From Blasia pusilla (lineage: Eukaryota; Marchantiophyta; Marchantiopsida; Blasiales): a DNA stretch of 64,000 nt. The notes under the pieces are model-generated. The model saw nothing but the letters and a program-made list of their open reading frames with translations, did no database searches and had not been told where the DNA came from. The position numbers and the translations under genes were made by a program. The stretch is from NCBI GenBank assembly GCA_050084515.1, contig CM114272.1, positions 1,612,001-1,676,000 of the forward strand, read 5' to 3'. Of this stretch, positions 10,402 through 20,490 are shown piece after piece. The first letter of the stretch is position 1; the number at the start of each line of letters is the position of its first letter.

Positions 10402-11715
10402 ATGAATCCAAGCGGTCCACCCCGGAAAAGGCCCGGAATGAGGTTGAGTGTGGAACCTCCGAGCCGATCGCAAAAGATAATGCCCGATACAAATTCGAGC
10501 ATGGGTCCTTCCAGGCCATCGTCGCAGAAGAAGCCAGATATGATGAGTTCGAGCATTGATCCTTCCAGGCCATCGCAGAAGAGGCCAGATATGATGAGTT
10601 CGAGCATTGGTCCTTCCAGGCTATCGCAGAAGAGGCCAGATCTGATGAGTTCGAGCATGGGTCCTTCCATGCCATCGGAGAAGAGGCCAGATATGATGAG
10701 TTCGAGCGTGGGTCCTTCCAGGCCATCGCAGAAGAGGCCAGATTTGAGCTTGAGGATGGATCATTGCAAGCGAGATGTGAATGCGAGCGTGGATTCTTCC
10801 CGGCTGCTGCTGCACAAGACGTCAGATCTGAGTTTGGACACCACCAAATCCCTCAAGAGGAGGCCGCATGTCAGTTCGGGCATGAGCCCCTCCAGTCCAT
10901 TCGATACTACTTCGGACATTGATTCTGCTAAGCCATCGCTAAAGAGGCCGCATATGAGTCTGAGCGCGGATCCTCCCAGACAGCAAGTGAGTCTGAGCAC
11001 GGATCCTCCCAGGCAGTGGTGGATGAAGCTAGACATGAATTCGGACATGGAGATCCTGAGGCTTCCAGAAGGAGAAATGGACTCGGGGGCGAATGGCAGA
11101 GCGCACCGTCGTTCAATGTTAGGCGACCCTCGAATCGAGTGTCGTCTGTTCGCTTCGCCTGTGGGCTGCCCTTACGGTGACGCTTGTGTCTTCAGGCATG
11201 TACCTCGGACTGAAGACACGGGCGCCGCGTTGCCATGGCCTAGTCCTCCATCGTCCCGTCCTATTCCGGCGATGGAGAACGAAAGCAGACCTAGGTCGAA
11301 GAAACTCTGCACGAGATTCTTCTCCACTTCTGGATGCGAATTCGGCGAAGATTGCTATTTCCAGCACTATATTTATGACGGAGCTGCGCCTCTTGAGACG
11401 ACGACTCTTGAAAAAGTGGGAAGGATCTCGCCATCTCCTTCAAGAGAAATGCTCGCCAACAACAACAGCACCTCTCACCAATCCCGAGTCTGCAAGAAAT
11501 TCGGAACTCCCCAAGGATGTCGATTCGGAGACCACTGCCGTTACCAGCACGTGCAGCCTTTGGTTTCGACGTTGGATGACGAAGTTAAGTGCATGGTGAG
11601 AAAACTCAAGACCGAGCTCTGCTACAGGTTCGACACCACACGAGGATGCCAGTTTGGGAGGAGGTGCTATTTCGCTCATGGAGTGAGGGAGTTGGGCACA
11701 CTGAGGGAGTATTGA
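10402..11715 (+). CDS. CCCH zinc-finger protein with four fingers
   Basis: An uninterrupted 437-residue frame with an ATG start. Four fingers of the form C-x8-C-x5-C-x3-H lie at residues 247-266, 303-322, 364-383 and 407-426. The second (CTRFFSTSG core) and fourth (followed by HGVREL) resemble the paired fingers of plant KH/CCCH proteins (the KHZ1/2 group), but no KH domain is visible. CCCH fingers of this spacing usually bind AU-rich or related RNA, so post-transcriptional control is the likely role; this is inferred. Residues 31-115 are a low-complexity Ser/Pro/Lys run built from a 17-residue tandem repeat. The rest of the N-terminal half is Pro/Ser-rich and probably disordered. Composition is GC-richer than the surroundings, and the open frame with all 16 ligand residues kept suggests it is or recently was functional. 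Its 5' region is duplicated, inverted, at 26.4-27.8 kb. R repeat begins shortly after the stop. Confidence 0.8.
   Translation: MNPSGPPRKRPGMRLSVEPPSRSQKIMPDTNSSMGPSRPSSQKKPDMMSSSIDPSRPSQKRPDMMSSSIGPSRLSQKRPDLMSSSMGPSMPSEKRPDMMSSSVGPSRPSQKRPDLSLRMDHCKRDVNASVDSSRLLLHKTSDLSLDTTKSLKRRPHVSSGMSPSSPFDTTSDIDSAKPSLKRPHMSLSADPPRQQVSLSTDPPRQWWMKLDMNSDMEILRLPEGEMDSGANGRAHRRSMLGDPRIECRLFASPVGCPYGDACVFRHVPRTEDTGAALPWPSPPSSRPIPAMENESRPRSKKLCTRFFSTSGCEFGEDCYFQHYIYDGAAPLETTTLEKVGRISPSPSREMLANNNSTSHQSRVCKKFGTPQGCRFGDHCRYQHVQPLVSTLDDEVKCMVRKLKTELCYRFDTTRGCQFGRRCYFAHGVRELGTLREY
10494..10745 (+). repeat. 51-bp tandem repeat inside the CCCH gene
   Basis: About five units of 51-54 bp encoding a 17-18-residue motif (SSSIGPSRPSQKRPDMM and variants). 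The first unit has an extra codon. The unit is a multiple of three, so copy-number changes keep the frame. The units are highly similar, so expansion was recent. Confidence 0.9.
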
Positions 11716-12079
11716 AGTCCTTCCTTGAGTTCTAAGACGGATGATCAAGTTTTTCATGAAACAGCTAGAAGCAAGATTTATTCCAGCGGCTTGAAACAAG
11801 AGGAGACCAGAATGAGTTAAAAAAAATATTGTAGCCCAGCTAAGGCGGAGAATTTAAGGAGAACGGCTCCGTCTCAGCTAGTTCTTAGGTAGAAGGAAAT
11901 CTCTACAAAGCCATGAGTGAAATGGGAAAGCCATCCTCGAATGGGAGACCTAGAATAGAAGTAGCTGTCTATACTAATTATAAAAGCCTAACTCTCTAAA
12001 ACTGCGCAGTAATTCAACCGATAGAAGAACTAATCCACCAAGGCATCTAACCTCTAAATCCCTCTCGTTGTTATTTGTT

Positions 12080-12340
12080 ATGTCCTCTCCGCATAGCAAC
12101 TCATACCCAGTTTGTTCCAAGAAACTCCCGCTCACAATCTTGGCGATGCTGGCCACGCCACGCGGCGCTTCACCTCTACGATCCAAAAGATCCGGTCCCG
12201 ACAAATGCCCCTTCCCATCGATGGTCTGACATCCGTGCTTCTGCCCATTGCATAAATGCACGGTTCCAGGCTCCAGCAAATTATACGAAAATACCCGTGA
12301 CAGACCGCTGGCGGTGCTCCAACTACTCCGTCCTGTACGT
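12080..12340 (+). other. Conserved block in R (possible captured exon)
   Basis: Equivalent blocks lie at 21,410-21,600 and 58,740-58,980. All three share a frame reading close to DPKDPVPTNVPS and SDIRASAHCINAPF, and a second frame (clearest in R3, from the ATG at 58,738) that begins MTTHHPVSSKK and ends in a shared TGA. Conservation across copies is high, but R1 has a frame-changing indel. It may be a captured exon; no family was recognised. Confidence 0.4.
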
Positions 12341-14467
12341 GTAGCCCTCTAATAGTTTTTATTACGTACATGAATATATTAAAGAGAGGGTCAGAGTTAA
12401 AATTAGGTCGAAGCTGATTCAGTTGTAAATTCTTACCCGCAGGAGCGGTTTTCTCTACAACGGGAACAAATTAAGTGGAAAGAATTGAATCACGGAGCTT
12501 AGGCTTGGGTTGAGCTCGAAGTCAGACTACCGTTACCACTGAAGAGATTTTTACTATTGGGGCCGAGATTTTTACTACGTGAGAACACGTTTGATCCTCG
12601 CGAAACCCATAATGCCATATTCTGGGACTCGTCGACATACCCGCCAATCGTCTCACACACTGGAGCGATTTTGGCTAGGCTCAAAATTGAACAGTTCGTG
12701 GCAAAGGGTTCAACTCGAAGACAGAGTGCTGCAAATCTCGGCGAACATAGTGTAAGATCACCACAGTCACTAGCCAGGACTTCTGATCCAAACCTGGAAA
12801 ACGCTTGAGCTGGAGCACAGAACATGAGACAATGATCAAAGATCCCAATGCAATAATCTTAACACTCTCTGATGACGTGCTGGGTGGCACTGAAGACCAA
12901 CAAATAGTTTCAATTCGAAGCCAGAATGCTGCAGATCGCCGATGAATACCTTCTACAAGGAACTCCATCATCCATTTTCACTCACTAGGAACTCCATCAT
13001 CAGACTGTGGCAAACGAGTTCATCCCAGGCTCGAGGTCAGATTGCTGCCAACCATCAAGAAACACCAGTCATTGCGCAGGAATCCACATCAAACCATCGA
13101 GAACGGCCCAGGATCGACGCTACACTACTTCCACCATCAGAAACACCCTCGTCAAAACCCATCAAACCATCGAGAAACCAGGATGGAAACTACTTCCAGC
13201 TAGAAGTCCCTCGTCAAAACCCATTCGGAAACCATGGAAAGCGAAGTTGAACGCAATGGGTCGAAAGAAGAACTCACTAGCTCGAAAGCTGACAAATCGT
13301 TTGTCACTTGCCAGAATCCTCATGAAACGGTGACAAACGTTTGAGTTGGGAGACGGAATGTTCCCAGTGGTCGAAAGACTCCATGTTCACTAGCTTGCAC
13401 TCAAGCTGAGCACAGGATCGAGTCCAGAACGCTGCTAGTCACTAGCTGGGACTCGTAATCATGCAGTGGCAAATAAGCTGAGCCCAGGGTCCAAGTCTGA
13501 ATGGTTACAACCGCCAAAAGGTGCCATAGTCACTAGCTCGAACCCATAATCAGACGGTGCAAACTGATTCGAGCCTTAAGCTAGAAGTCAGAATGCTTCC
13601 AATCTTCGAAAGATGCCAATCTCTCGCAAGAAATGAAGGGAAGAATCAGACCAAGGATGGGAAACGAGGTTGAGCGTAGGCTCGAAGGCAGATAGCTTCG
13701 AATCGTCTAGAAAAGCTGCATTGAGTTGTTGGGACTCATGAAACCGTTGCAGACGAGCTGAGTGCAGGCTCCAAGGCAGGGTGTTGCAAATCGTTGAAAA
13801 GCAGCCGAAGTCATTTCCTAGAACTCATAATCAAAGAGTGTCAAATGATTAAGTTCAGCTGAAGCTGGATGCCATAATGCCTCCACCGTCAAAAACACCA
13901 GTCTCTTGAAAGGACCCATCATCGCAAAGACTTCAGCCCTGACTTCAAGCTGAAGTGCTTCAAATAGAGCGCCAAAAAAAATCATTTGGTGGCAAACCCA
14001 TCGTCACACCATGGCAAAGTAGTTGTGTGCGAGCTGGAAGCAAGTATGGAGATAGTCTTCGAAAGATACCATAGTCACTGGCTAGAATTCATGAAAATGC
14101 TCTGGAAAATGAGCAGAGCTCATTCTGGAAACAAGAGTGGTGGTCATCTTTGAAAGGCGCCATATGTAATCACTAGCTAGGACTTGTCATCAGACGACGT
14201 CAAATCTCCTGGAAGACCTAATGCTGCCAATCGTATACAGGCACCATAGTCACTAGCTCGGACTCGTAATCATAACGTGGTAGATAAGTTGAACCCAGAG
14301 TCCAAGGAAGAATGCTGCAAATCTCCAGAAGACGCCATGGTCACTAGTTAGAACTCACAATCAGACTCTAGAGAAAAGGTATATTCTTGGCTGGAAGCCA
14401 GAGTTCTGCCAATCGCCAGAAGACACCATGGTCACAAGCTCGAACTCCCAATAAGACTCTGGCAAAT

Positions 14468-14502
14468 AAGTTGATCCTAGGCTGCAAGCCTAGGATCAAC
14501 TT
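14468..14502. repeat. Perfect 15-bp hairpin in the satellite
   Basis: AAGTTGATCCTAGGC (14,468-14,482), loop TGCAA, then its exact reverse complement (14,488-14,502), followed by more reverse-copied sequence (to about 14,513). The R2 unit at about 23,889-23,935 has the same left arm but normal monomer sequence (CAGATTTCCATT) where the right arm should be. Confidence 0.9.
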
Positions 14503-14733
14503 GCAGCCTAGGATCTCTAGAATGCGCTATGGTCACTAGCTAGAGCTCACAATCAGACTCTGAAGAGTAAGTTGATTCTAGGCTGCAAGCCAGAGTTGCC
14601 AATCTGTACAAGACGCTATGGTCACTAGCTAGAGCTCACAATTAGACTCTGGAGAGTAAGTTGATTCTAGGCTGCAAGTCAGAGTGTGGCCAATCTCTAC
14701 AAGGCGCTATGGTCACAAGCTAGAGCTCACAAT

Positions 14734-14828
14734 GCTCTTTTTCATCCGGTACGCCGACGATTTGGTCGAGAAAAAAGCACCGTGGTCTGCCCGGCTCAGG
14801 TGGCTAGAGCAAAGGACTGAAAATCCTT
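14734..14828 (+). other. Organelle-like filler: group II maturase scrap plus tRNA-Phe half
   Basis: About 95 bp interrupt a satellite monomer between GAGCTCACAA and GACTCTGGAG, which adjoin directly in neighbouring units. Bases 14,741-14,767 read FIRYADDLV, the YADD catalytic motif of group II intron maturases. From about 14,790 the sequence is the D arm (GCTC/GAGC) and anticodon arm of a tRNA with GAA anticodon (stem AAGGA, loop CTGAAAA, stem TCCTT), closely resembling the 5' half of plant mitochondrial trnF. The acceptor and T arms are missing, so no functional tRNA is expected. Origin in mitochondrial DNA is inferred; the two parts may have been adjacent already or joined on insertion. Neither R2 nor R3 has it. 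Confidence 0.65.
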
Positions 14829-16182
14829 GAGACTCTGGAGAATAAGTTGATCCTAGGCTGCAAGCTAGAGTGTTTTCAATCCCAAGAAGGCACTATGGTC
14901 ACTAGTTAGAGCTCACAATCACATTCTGGAGAATAAGTTGGTCCTAGGCTGCAAGCCAGAGTGTTGCCAATCTCTAGAAGGCGCTGTGGTCACTAGCTGT
15001 AGCGCATAATCACACTCTGGAGAATAAGTTGATCCTAGGCTGCAAGCCAGAGTGTTTCCAATCTCTACAAATCGCTATGGTCACTAGCTAAAGCTCACAA
15101 TCAGACTCTGTAGTATAAGTTGATCCTAGGCTGCAAGCCAGAGTGTTTCCAATCTCTACAATTCGCTATGGTGACTAGCTAGAGCTCACAATCAGACTCT
15201 GTAGTATAAGTTGATTCTAGGCTGCGAGCAAGAATGATGCTCATCGCTAGAAGGCGCTATGGTGACTAGCTAGAGCTCATAATCAGACTCTGGAGAATAA
15301 GTTGATCCTGAGCAGCAAGCCAATCTGTACAAGGCGCTATGGTCACTAGCTAGAGCTCACAATCAGACTCTGGAGAATAAGTTGATCCTGGGCTGCAAGC
15401 CAGAGTGATGCCAGTCTCTAGAAGGCGCTATGGTTACTAGCTTGAACTCAAAATCAGACTCTGGAGAATAAGTTGATTTTGGGCTGGAAACTCAGACTGC
15501 TTCCAATCGCCAAAAGACGCCATGGTCACTAGTCAGAACTCAAAATCAGACTCGGGCTAATAAGTTGAACCCACTTGGGAATCCAGAGTGCTATCAATCG
15601 TCGAAGTCGCCATTGTTACCAGCCAGGACTCATTAGCAGAAGATATCAAATACTTAGAATCTAGGCTGGAAGCCAGAACTCTGCTTATCACCGAAAGAGC
15701 CCATGATCTCTAGCTAGACGTCAAAAATCGGACTCTGGAAAATGAGTTGAGCCCAGTCTGGAAACCTGCAGAATGCTTGTAATCCACAAAATACGCCATA
15801 GTCTTTAGCTGCAACTTAATACCAGACTCTCGTAAAGAAGTTGATTCGAGTCTGGAAGCCAGAATGTCACCAATTGTCCAAAGACGCCATAGACACTAGC
15901 TACGATTCATAATCAGACCGTGGCAAATAAAGTCTTGCCCAGGTTCCAGATCAGATATTCTTGCAATCGCCAAAACACCCCATAATCGCTAGCTAGGACT
16001 CATAATGAGACCATGGCAAACAGGTCTAGCCCACGTTCGGAGACAGAATCATTCGGTACGGCTCACAATCAGACTCCTGCAAATAAGTTCAGCCCAGGCT
16101 CGAAGCCACAATGCTACCAATAGTTAAAAGTGTGGGTCTCGAAGATGGGCCAGAGGGGAGGAGGAAGAAAGCTTCACACATG

Positions 16183-16743
16183 AAGGCGCACGTTGTAAGC
16201 AGCGATTGTGGGAGGATCGGAAACCAGTGCACGATTGTGACAAAAGTAGATGCAATCGTCTGCACTCCTGTCCCGAAGATTTTTGACGGACATCGAGTCT
16301 TCTCCTCGAGCACGAGCGAGCTCACGCCCAACTCGGACAATCTCAATCCTATGGATATTCCATAGGAAGCTGCAGTGGATGCGGGAGCTAAGTAAATGAA
16401 GCCTCTGCTCCTCCGGCGGAATGCCATGGACTGCTGTCTCTCTCGAGCAGTCGATAATAGCCCGTGCTTTGATCACCATAACGACCATTACTCTGCTGCC
16501 ACACAGCACGACACCACCATGGAAGCCATGTCACCGTTCCTTCAAGGAGAACGCCATCACATTGAATTGCAGAACATTGAATCCCTCACAGGTTTGGATC
16601 TCCAGATCCAAACCTGTGAGGGATTCCAGGCACCGTTTATGCAAACAGGCAGTACAGACAGCCCTCGAGATAAGCACTGCAGGCAGGCAGACAAGTACAG
16701 CGCATTTGGGAACCAGTTTCTGGAGCCGTGGAGAGTCCATTGA
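16183..16743 (+). pseudogene. Captured gene-like fragment in R1, unidentified
   Basis: Two successive plus-strand frames, 16,183-16,365 (begins MKAHVVSSDCG) and 16,426-16,743 (MDCCLSRAVDNSPCFDHH), have normal protein-like composition and recur in R3 at 62,003-62,209 and 62,260-62,598. Between copies, the first frame differs by an 18-base and a 3-base indel, both multiples of three. Part of the second also survives in R2 (24,650-24,800). The composition (His/Gln/Ser-rich, acidic) would suit part of a transcription factor, but no DNA-binding domain is present and no family was recognised. The frame is interrupted between the two pieces. I read it as exon debris carried by the repeat; a still-coding ORF of the element is the alternative. 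Confidence 0.4.
16579..16626. repeat. Perfect 23-bp hairpin with 2-base loop
   Basis: The arms are 16,579-16,601 and 16,604-16,626, separated by CC. Sister copies in R3 (about 62,405-62,450) and R2 (about 24,650-24,695) match the right arm (GATCCAAAxCTGxGAGGGAT) but not the left, where they read unrelated sequence. The left arm in R1 is therefore a reverse copy of the right arm. It lies inside the captured fragment and changes that frame's predicted residues. Confidence 0.95.
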
Positions 16744-16899
16744 CTCAAATTCGAGTCGTACAGTTGCGTGACAATCATTCTGCTTCTCATGTCGTCGATC
16801 GTGCAGGGCGCTAGGGCTGTACCCCAGTAGCACCTTGTGATGATAAGGGCTTGCTGGAATCAGTCGGAGCTCGGCTGGAGTAGTTGTCACCAAACGAGT

Positions 16900-17880
16900 C
16901 AAGCTTGGATCAAGGGAGATACTCTAGCTTCCAGATTCCCATTATGACATTCCCCACCATCATCTCTTGGGACTTGGGTCATTTTGAGATGATGCACATT
17001 AAAAATCCTCCAAGCGTCATGATCCTGAAGTGGGCTTTGGCTCGAAGGGGTCGATGGATGAATGGGAACCTGCTTCCAGTTGAAAAGTTGAAATCTATGA
17101 TCTTCTTCAAGAGATTTCTAGAGATCATGCAAGGGCACGAAGAAGGACACTTGGAGGCTTGCAGTGAAAATATCTTATAGGAATGGAGTGAACCTAGAGA
17201 TCTTCGTGGCTTGTAGCATGGAGTGGTACATGGGGTGAGAGCTTGAAGAAATCGGATTTGGATAAGAACCTGGGTTCGGGATGGGAAAGGAAGCTTGGAA
17301 ACTATCTTCTCCACCACATTTTTGGAGCTTAAGCTTGAACGACTCTTATACCTTCTCCATCTTCCTCTCCCTTTTCATTGAGTGAGATGTTTTGTAATCC
17401 AAGCATCACCATTTTTCCGATAAATGCTAAAGGTGAATCCCATGAGCTTTAGACAAAGGGGGATTCTCCCAATATCAAAATATCTCTACTAAAGCTTGGA
17501 AAAAGTGAATCTCATGAGCTTAACTTGATGAAAAGAATCTTTACCACCCTCTTTTTCTCCCAAGACCAATTCTATTGACCTCTATCCCTTAGTAGCCCTA
17601 ATTTAATCGTCCTAGTATTAGCCCATGAGGCACATCTTTATTACACATAGTATAAAGGGGTCCCATAGAGGAGGGAGGATTTCATCAATCCATATGTTCT
17701 CTAGAAATAGACGCTATCACACTAAGACTCTCTCCATATCCATCTTGGATCTGCAATATAATTACAAGCCTCCAACTAAACCTTAAGGAGTTCTTCCACT
17801 TTCCTACTAGTATGTGGAGAAAAGAAAAGTTTCCACTAAAAAAACCGCATAGAGTTCAATATAAGGCCACAATAAATCAA
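16900..17880 (+). other. R tail unit, shared with R3 (62,720-63,860)
   Basis: No supported gene. The plus-strand frame at 16,884-17,180 has a counterpart at 62,709-62,915 but is closed early there by expansion of a GGAT repeat (62,886-62,913). It could be old 3'-UTR-like sequence of the captured fragment. Confidence 0.4.
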
Positions 17881-17889
17881 AAGGAATTA

Positions 17890-18370
17890 TTGATACTTTA
17901 ATTTCCTGTAAGTTGCCATACACCCGAATCCGTTGAACACAGGCACGGACTGTGCAACCCGCTTAACCCTCTTTACTCCCGGCGTCCGAGTTCCTCGTCT
18001 TATGCTTGTAACCACGCTTCCAGATCGCAGTTTCTGTCTCCCTGCACCATCGTTTATGTAACCGTAGTTACATACATCCGCACACTCTTCTTGAGGCGCC
18101 GACTGCATCGTCTCTTGTTATGCGCCATTACGTGAACCACGCTTCTAACTCATGGTACCCCAGTTCCATACATCCGCACGTTCTTCTTGAGGGGCCAATT
18201 GCATTCTTCTCTTATAATCAGAGGTTACACTAATCATGCTTCCGGATCGCAGTTTGTTTCTCCCTGCACCATGGTCAGTGTAACCCTAGTTACATCTGGA
18301 CGTTCTTCTTGAGGTGTCGACTGCTTTCTTACCTGGTTTTGAGCGGTTACACTAATCACGCTTCCAGATT
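17890..18370. repeat. Degenerate 110-150-bp tandem repeats
   Basis: Three imperfect units, each holding ACGCTTCCAGATCGCAG-like sequence, TTTCTCCCTGCACCAT, GTAACCNTAGTTACAT and TTCTTCTTGAGG. The start of this region is also seen at the end of the window (63,900-64,000). Confidence 0.7.
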
Positions 18371-18479
18371 ATAGTTCAGCATTGCAGCCTCCACTTCTTC
18401 GCATGGTTTACGGGGTTACAAGATATCTAAGCAGGGTTAAGGGTGTAAGCATGCTGGGAATGCTGGGATATCTAGTTCA

Positions 18480-19072
18480 CATCTCTGGCTTGACTTCCTT
18501 CTATCTCCCACTAAGTTGAGTTTGATTGGGGTTTAGGTTGTAACCCTGGTTACTTACTTTTCAGGTAGATTTGGTTTTATTATTATTTTCTTGTTTGAGT
18601 TGAAATGGTAGACAAGGCCTTAGACACCAGTTTGGTTTGATTAGAAAATGGTTCTATTCCTACTCTTTTTGAACTTAGATTGAATTAAACTGTGGCAAGA
18701 GAATTAACCCTAGTTATTTCCCTTTCATAATATTTCATAGCGTGGCAAAGGGATTTTTGGCTTGTTTATTGTTTTCATGTTTTGATTTTATCTAGAAAAG
18801 TGCATTAACCCTAGTTATTTTTCCATCGACAATAGTGTTAGTTGGAAGGAGGGAAGGGGATTTATTTTCTGTTCTAACTAGGTTTTCTTTTATGTAGGCT
18901 AAAGCCCAAGTTATTTCCTAATTGCTATGGGTTCTATCTAGATTAAATAATGGTTATTTCTTCTTTAAACTCAACTAAAGAAACCTCTAAGGACTAGTTA
19001 GTTTTATTTGGTTTTTTTTTTCATCTACCAAACACTTTAATCCTAGTTATTTCCTATTTCCATTCTGCTTAT
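18480..19072. other. T-rich spacer, no gene seen
   Basis: Contains repeated CCTAGTTATTTCC motifs (near 18,710, 18,810, 18,910, 19,035) in a T-rich background, possibly a very old tandem array. No coding signal. Confidence 0.4.
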
Positions 19073-20490
19073 TTATGTTCCTTTTTTCTCAAAGTTACGA
19101 ATAATCCATCTTGGGATCCCAAACCGGCTACGGATGTATAAGAGTGGTCCAAGTCCGTATGGATGGAAGATATCCCAACCCTCCATACGGATATGTATGG
19201 CACAATCTAGGCCACCAAATATTAGAGGAATCCACGGCTCACAACATTCTCTATGGTATAATCTAGGCCACCAAATACTAGATTGATATCCAAAATCTCG
19301 CTTACTAGTTTTCACAGTTGAGATATCCAATCTAAGGTCATCTCCTCACACTAGTCCTCACGTCCTATCCCCAAATCTAAGGTCATCTCCTCACACTAGT
19401 CCTCACGTCCTATCCCCAAATCTAAGGTCATCTCCTCACACTAGTCCTCACGTCCTATCCCCACGGTTGAGATATCCAGAAATCTAGTGTCGTCTATGGG
19501 GTAGGTCCGCATCATTCTATGAAGATAATATTCCCATATATTAAGTTATTTCCTCTTAAAACTTTAATCAATTGATACAGAATTAACCACATTTAATAAC
19601 TCTTTCTCATGGGCTACATGAAAATTTTCTACTCTATTTGGGTCTTCTTGGAACACAAATAAAATTTTGAGGACCAACTACTCATACGAACCAGAAGAAA
19701 AATATCTTCCAAGGACCAAGATTGAACATTGAACAAGTCTATGGCTCATAGGACACTTTCGAGAGACATAAAGAATCTGATCTCCATTTGTTTTAGCTGG
19801 ACCAAGGACTCCTACAAACCAAAAGAAAAATATCCTTTTAGTTTGGATCCTATCTCATCAAATATATAGAACAAAATAGATAGAAATATCTGAAGCCATT
19901 TCAAGCATCCAATAATTCCATCTCCAAGCCATTTTAAGCATTCAATAACTTCATCTCCAATGGGACACAACTTAACTTAGTTGGGTCCATTTGGACGACA
20001 CATAAAAATTTTGAACACTAAGTTTGGTATGTTTGGACCACATAAAATTTTGTAGACTAACATCTCCTACAAACAAAGATAAAAATCTCCATTCATTCTG
20101 GATTCTATCTCACATTCATATGGACCACAATAATTAAAAAGAATCTAAAATCAAATGGATCCTTTGGACGACAAAAGAAAATATATGGAGCTAAATGAAA
20201 ATCTCCTATATTAATGCTGAACTACAAATGGTTTATTTTCTCTAAATTCATGAACCTACTAAAGCTTGAATAAAAAAAAATTCATACAGAAAAAAATGGG
20301 ATGATCTGAAAATCACAAAAGTTAAAATCTGAATTTCCTTCACATTTTCTAGCGAAACCTCCTCGTATTTTCTAAATTTCCAACTTAGAAATTATTTGCC
20401 GCAACTTTAGCGTTAATATCCATTAGCATTAGTATTCAGTTAACTATCCTTTTAATTTTTAATGATAATTCACGGCTCTATGGGTCTTAC
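19073..20490 (+). repeat. S repeat copy 1
   Basis: AT-rich module matching S2 (24,890-26,196, same strand), S3 (54,720-55,819, opposite strand) and the S4 end (57,040-57,272). Shared landmarks: TTAGAGGAATCCACGGCTCA near 19,225; a run of ATGGACCACA/AATAATTAAAAAGAA near 20,110; TCTCCTATATTAATGCTGAA near 20,205; and the terminus TAATGATAATTCACGG...GTCTTACA near 20,460-20,490. No coding capacity was seen. It is followed directly by T. Confidence 0.8.
19329..19463. repeat. Three identical 45-bp tandem units in S1
   Basis: A unit beginning AATCTAAGGTCATCTCCTCA is present three times without a mismatch. The matching position in S2 (about 25,080-25,260) has related but diverged units, so S1 was re-amplified recently. 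Confidence 0.95.

Larger units (their letters stand above)
12508..16130 (+). repeat. Diverged 91-bp satellite array in R1
   Basis: Monomers of about 89-92 bp repeat throughout. Landmarks in each are a CTCGAAGCCAGAATGCT-like stretch, CCAATC, AGACGCCAT, GTCACTAGCT and a closing CATAATCAGAC. Units from 14,440 to about 15,480 are most alike (TAAGTTGATCCTAGGCTGCA core), and units toward both ends are increasingly diverged and indel-rich. About 40 units fit. This is contiguous tandem DNA without spacers. The centre-young, edge-old gradient is the usual result of unequal exchange acting in the middle of an array. Confidence 0.85.
11830..18480 (+). repeat. R repeat copy 1
   Basis: About 6.6 kb that aligns in the same orientation with 21,140-24,890 (R2) and 58,620-64,000 (R3). 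Order: a leader with TAGAAGTAGCTGTCTATACT near 11,960 (also near 21,190); a conserved block near 12,090-12,300; the diverged 91-bp satellite array (12,508-16,130); a gene-like fragment (16,183-16,750); a unique tail (16,900-17,880) shared with R3; then degenerate 110-150-bp repeats (17,890-18,370). It starts about 115 bp after the CCCH stop codon. No transposase, LTR pair or terminal inverted repeat was found, so its mode of movement is unknown. Confidence 0.8.

Noticed and set aside
10283-10815. Minus-strand ORFs over the CCCH gene
   Set aside because: They are open only because the 51-bp tandem repeat on the plus strand is a multiple of three; the plus frame has the four zinc fingers.
14790-14828. 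Functional tRNA-Phe gene
   Set aside because: Only the D and anticodon arms are present; the acceptor stem and T arm are missing.
12508-16130. CRISPR-like periodic repeats
   Set aside because: The units are contiguous tandem monomers with no unique spacers, in eukaryotic DNA. The same applies to 28,870-29,345.
16089-16509. Minus-strand 112-residue ORF conserved in R3
   Set aside because: Conservation follows from the whole R copy. The plus frame has better composition, and the minus frame is not kept through the R3 indels in the same way.
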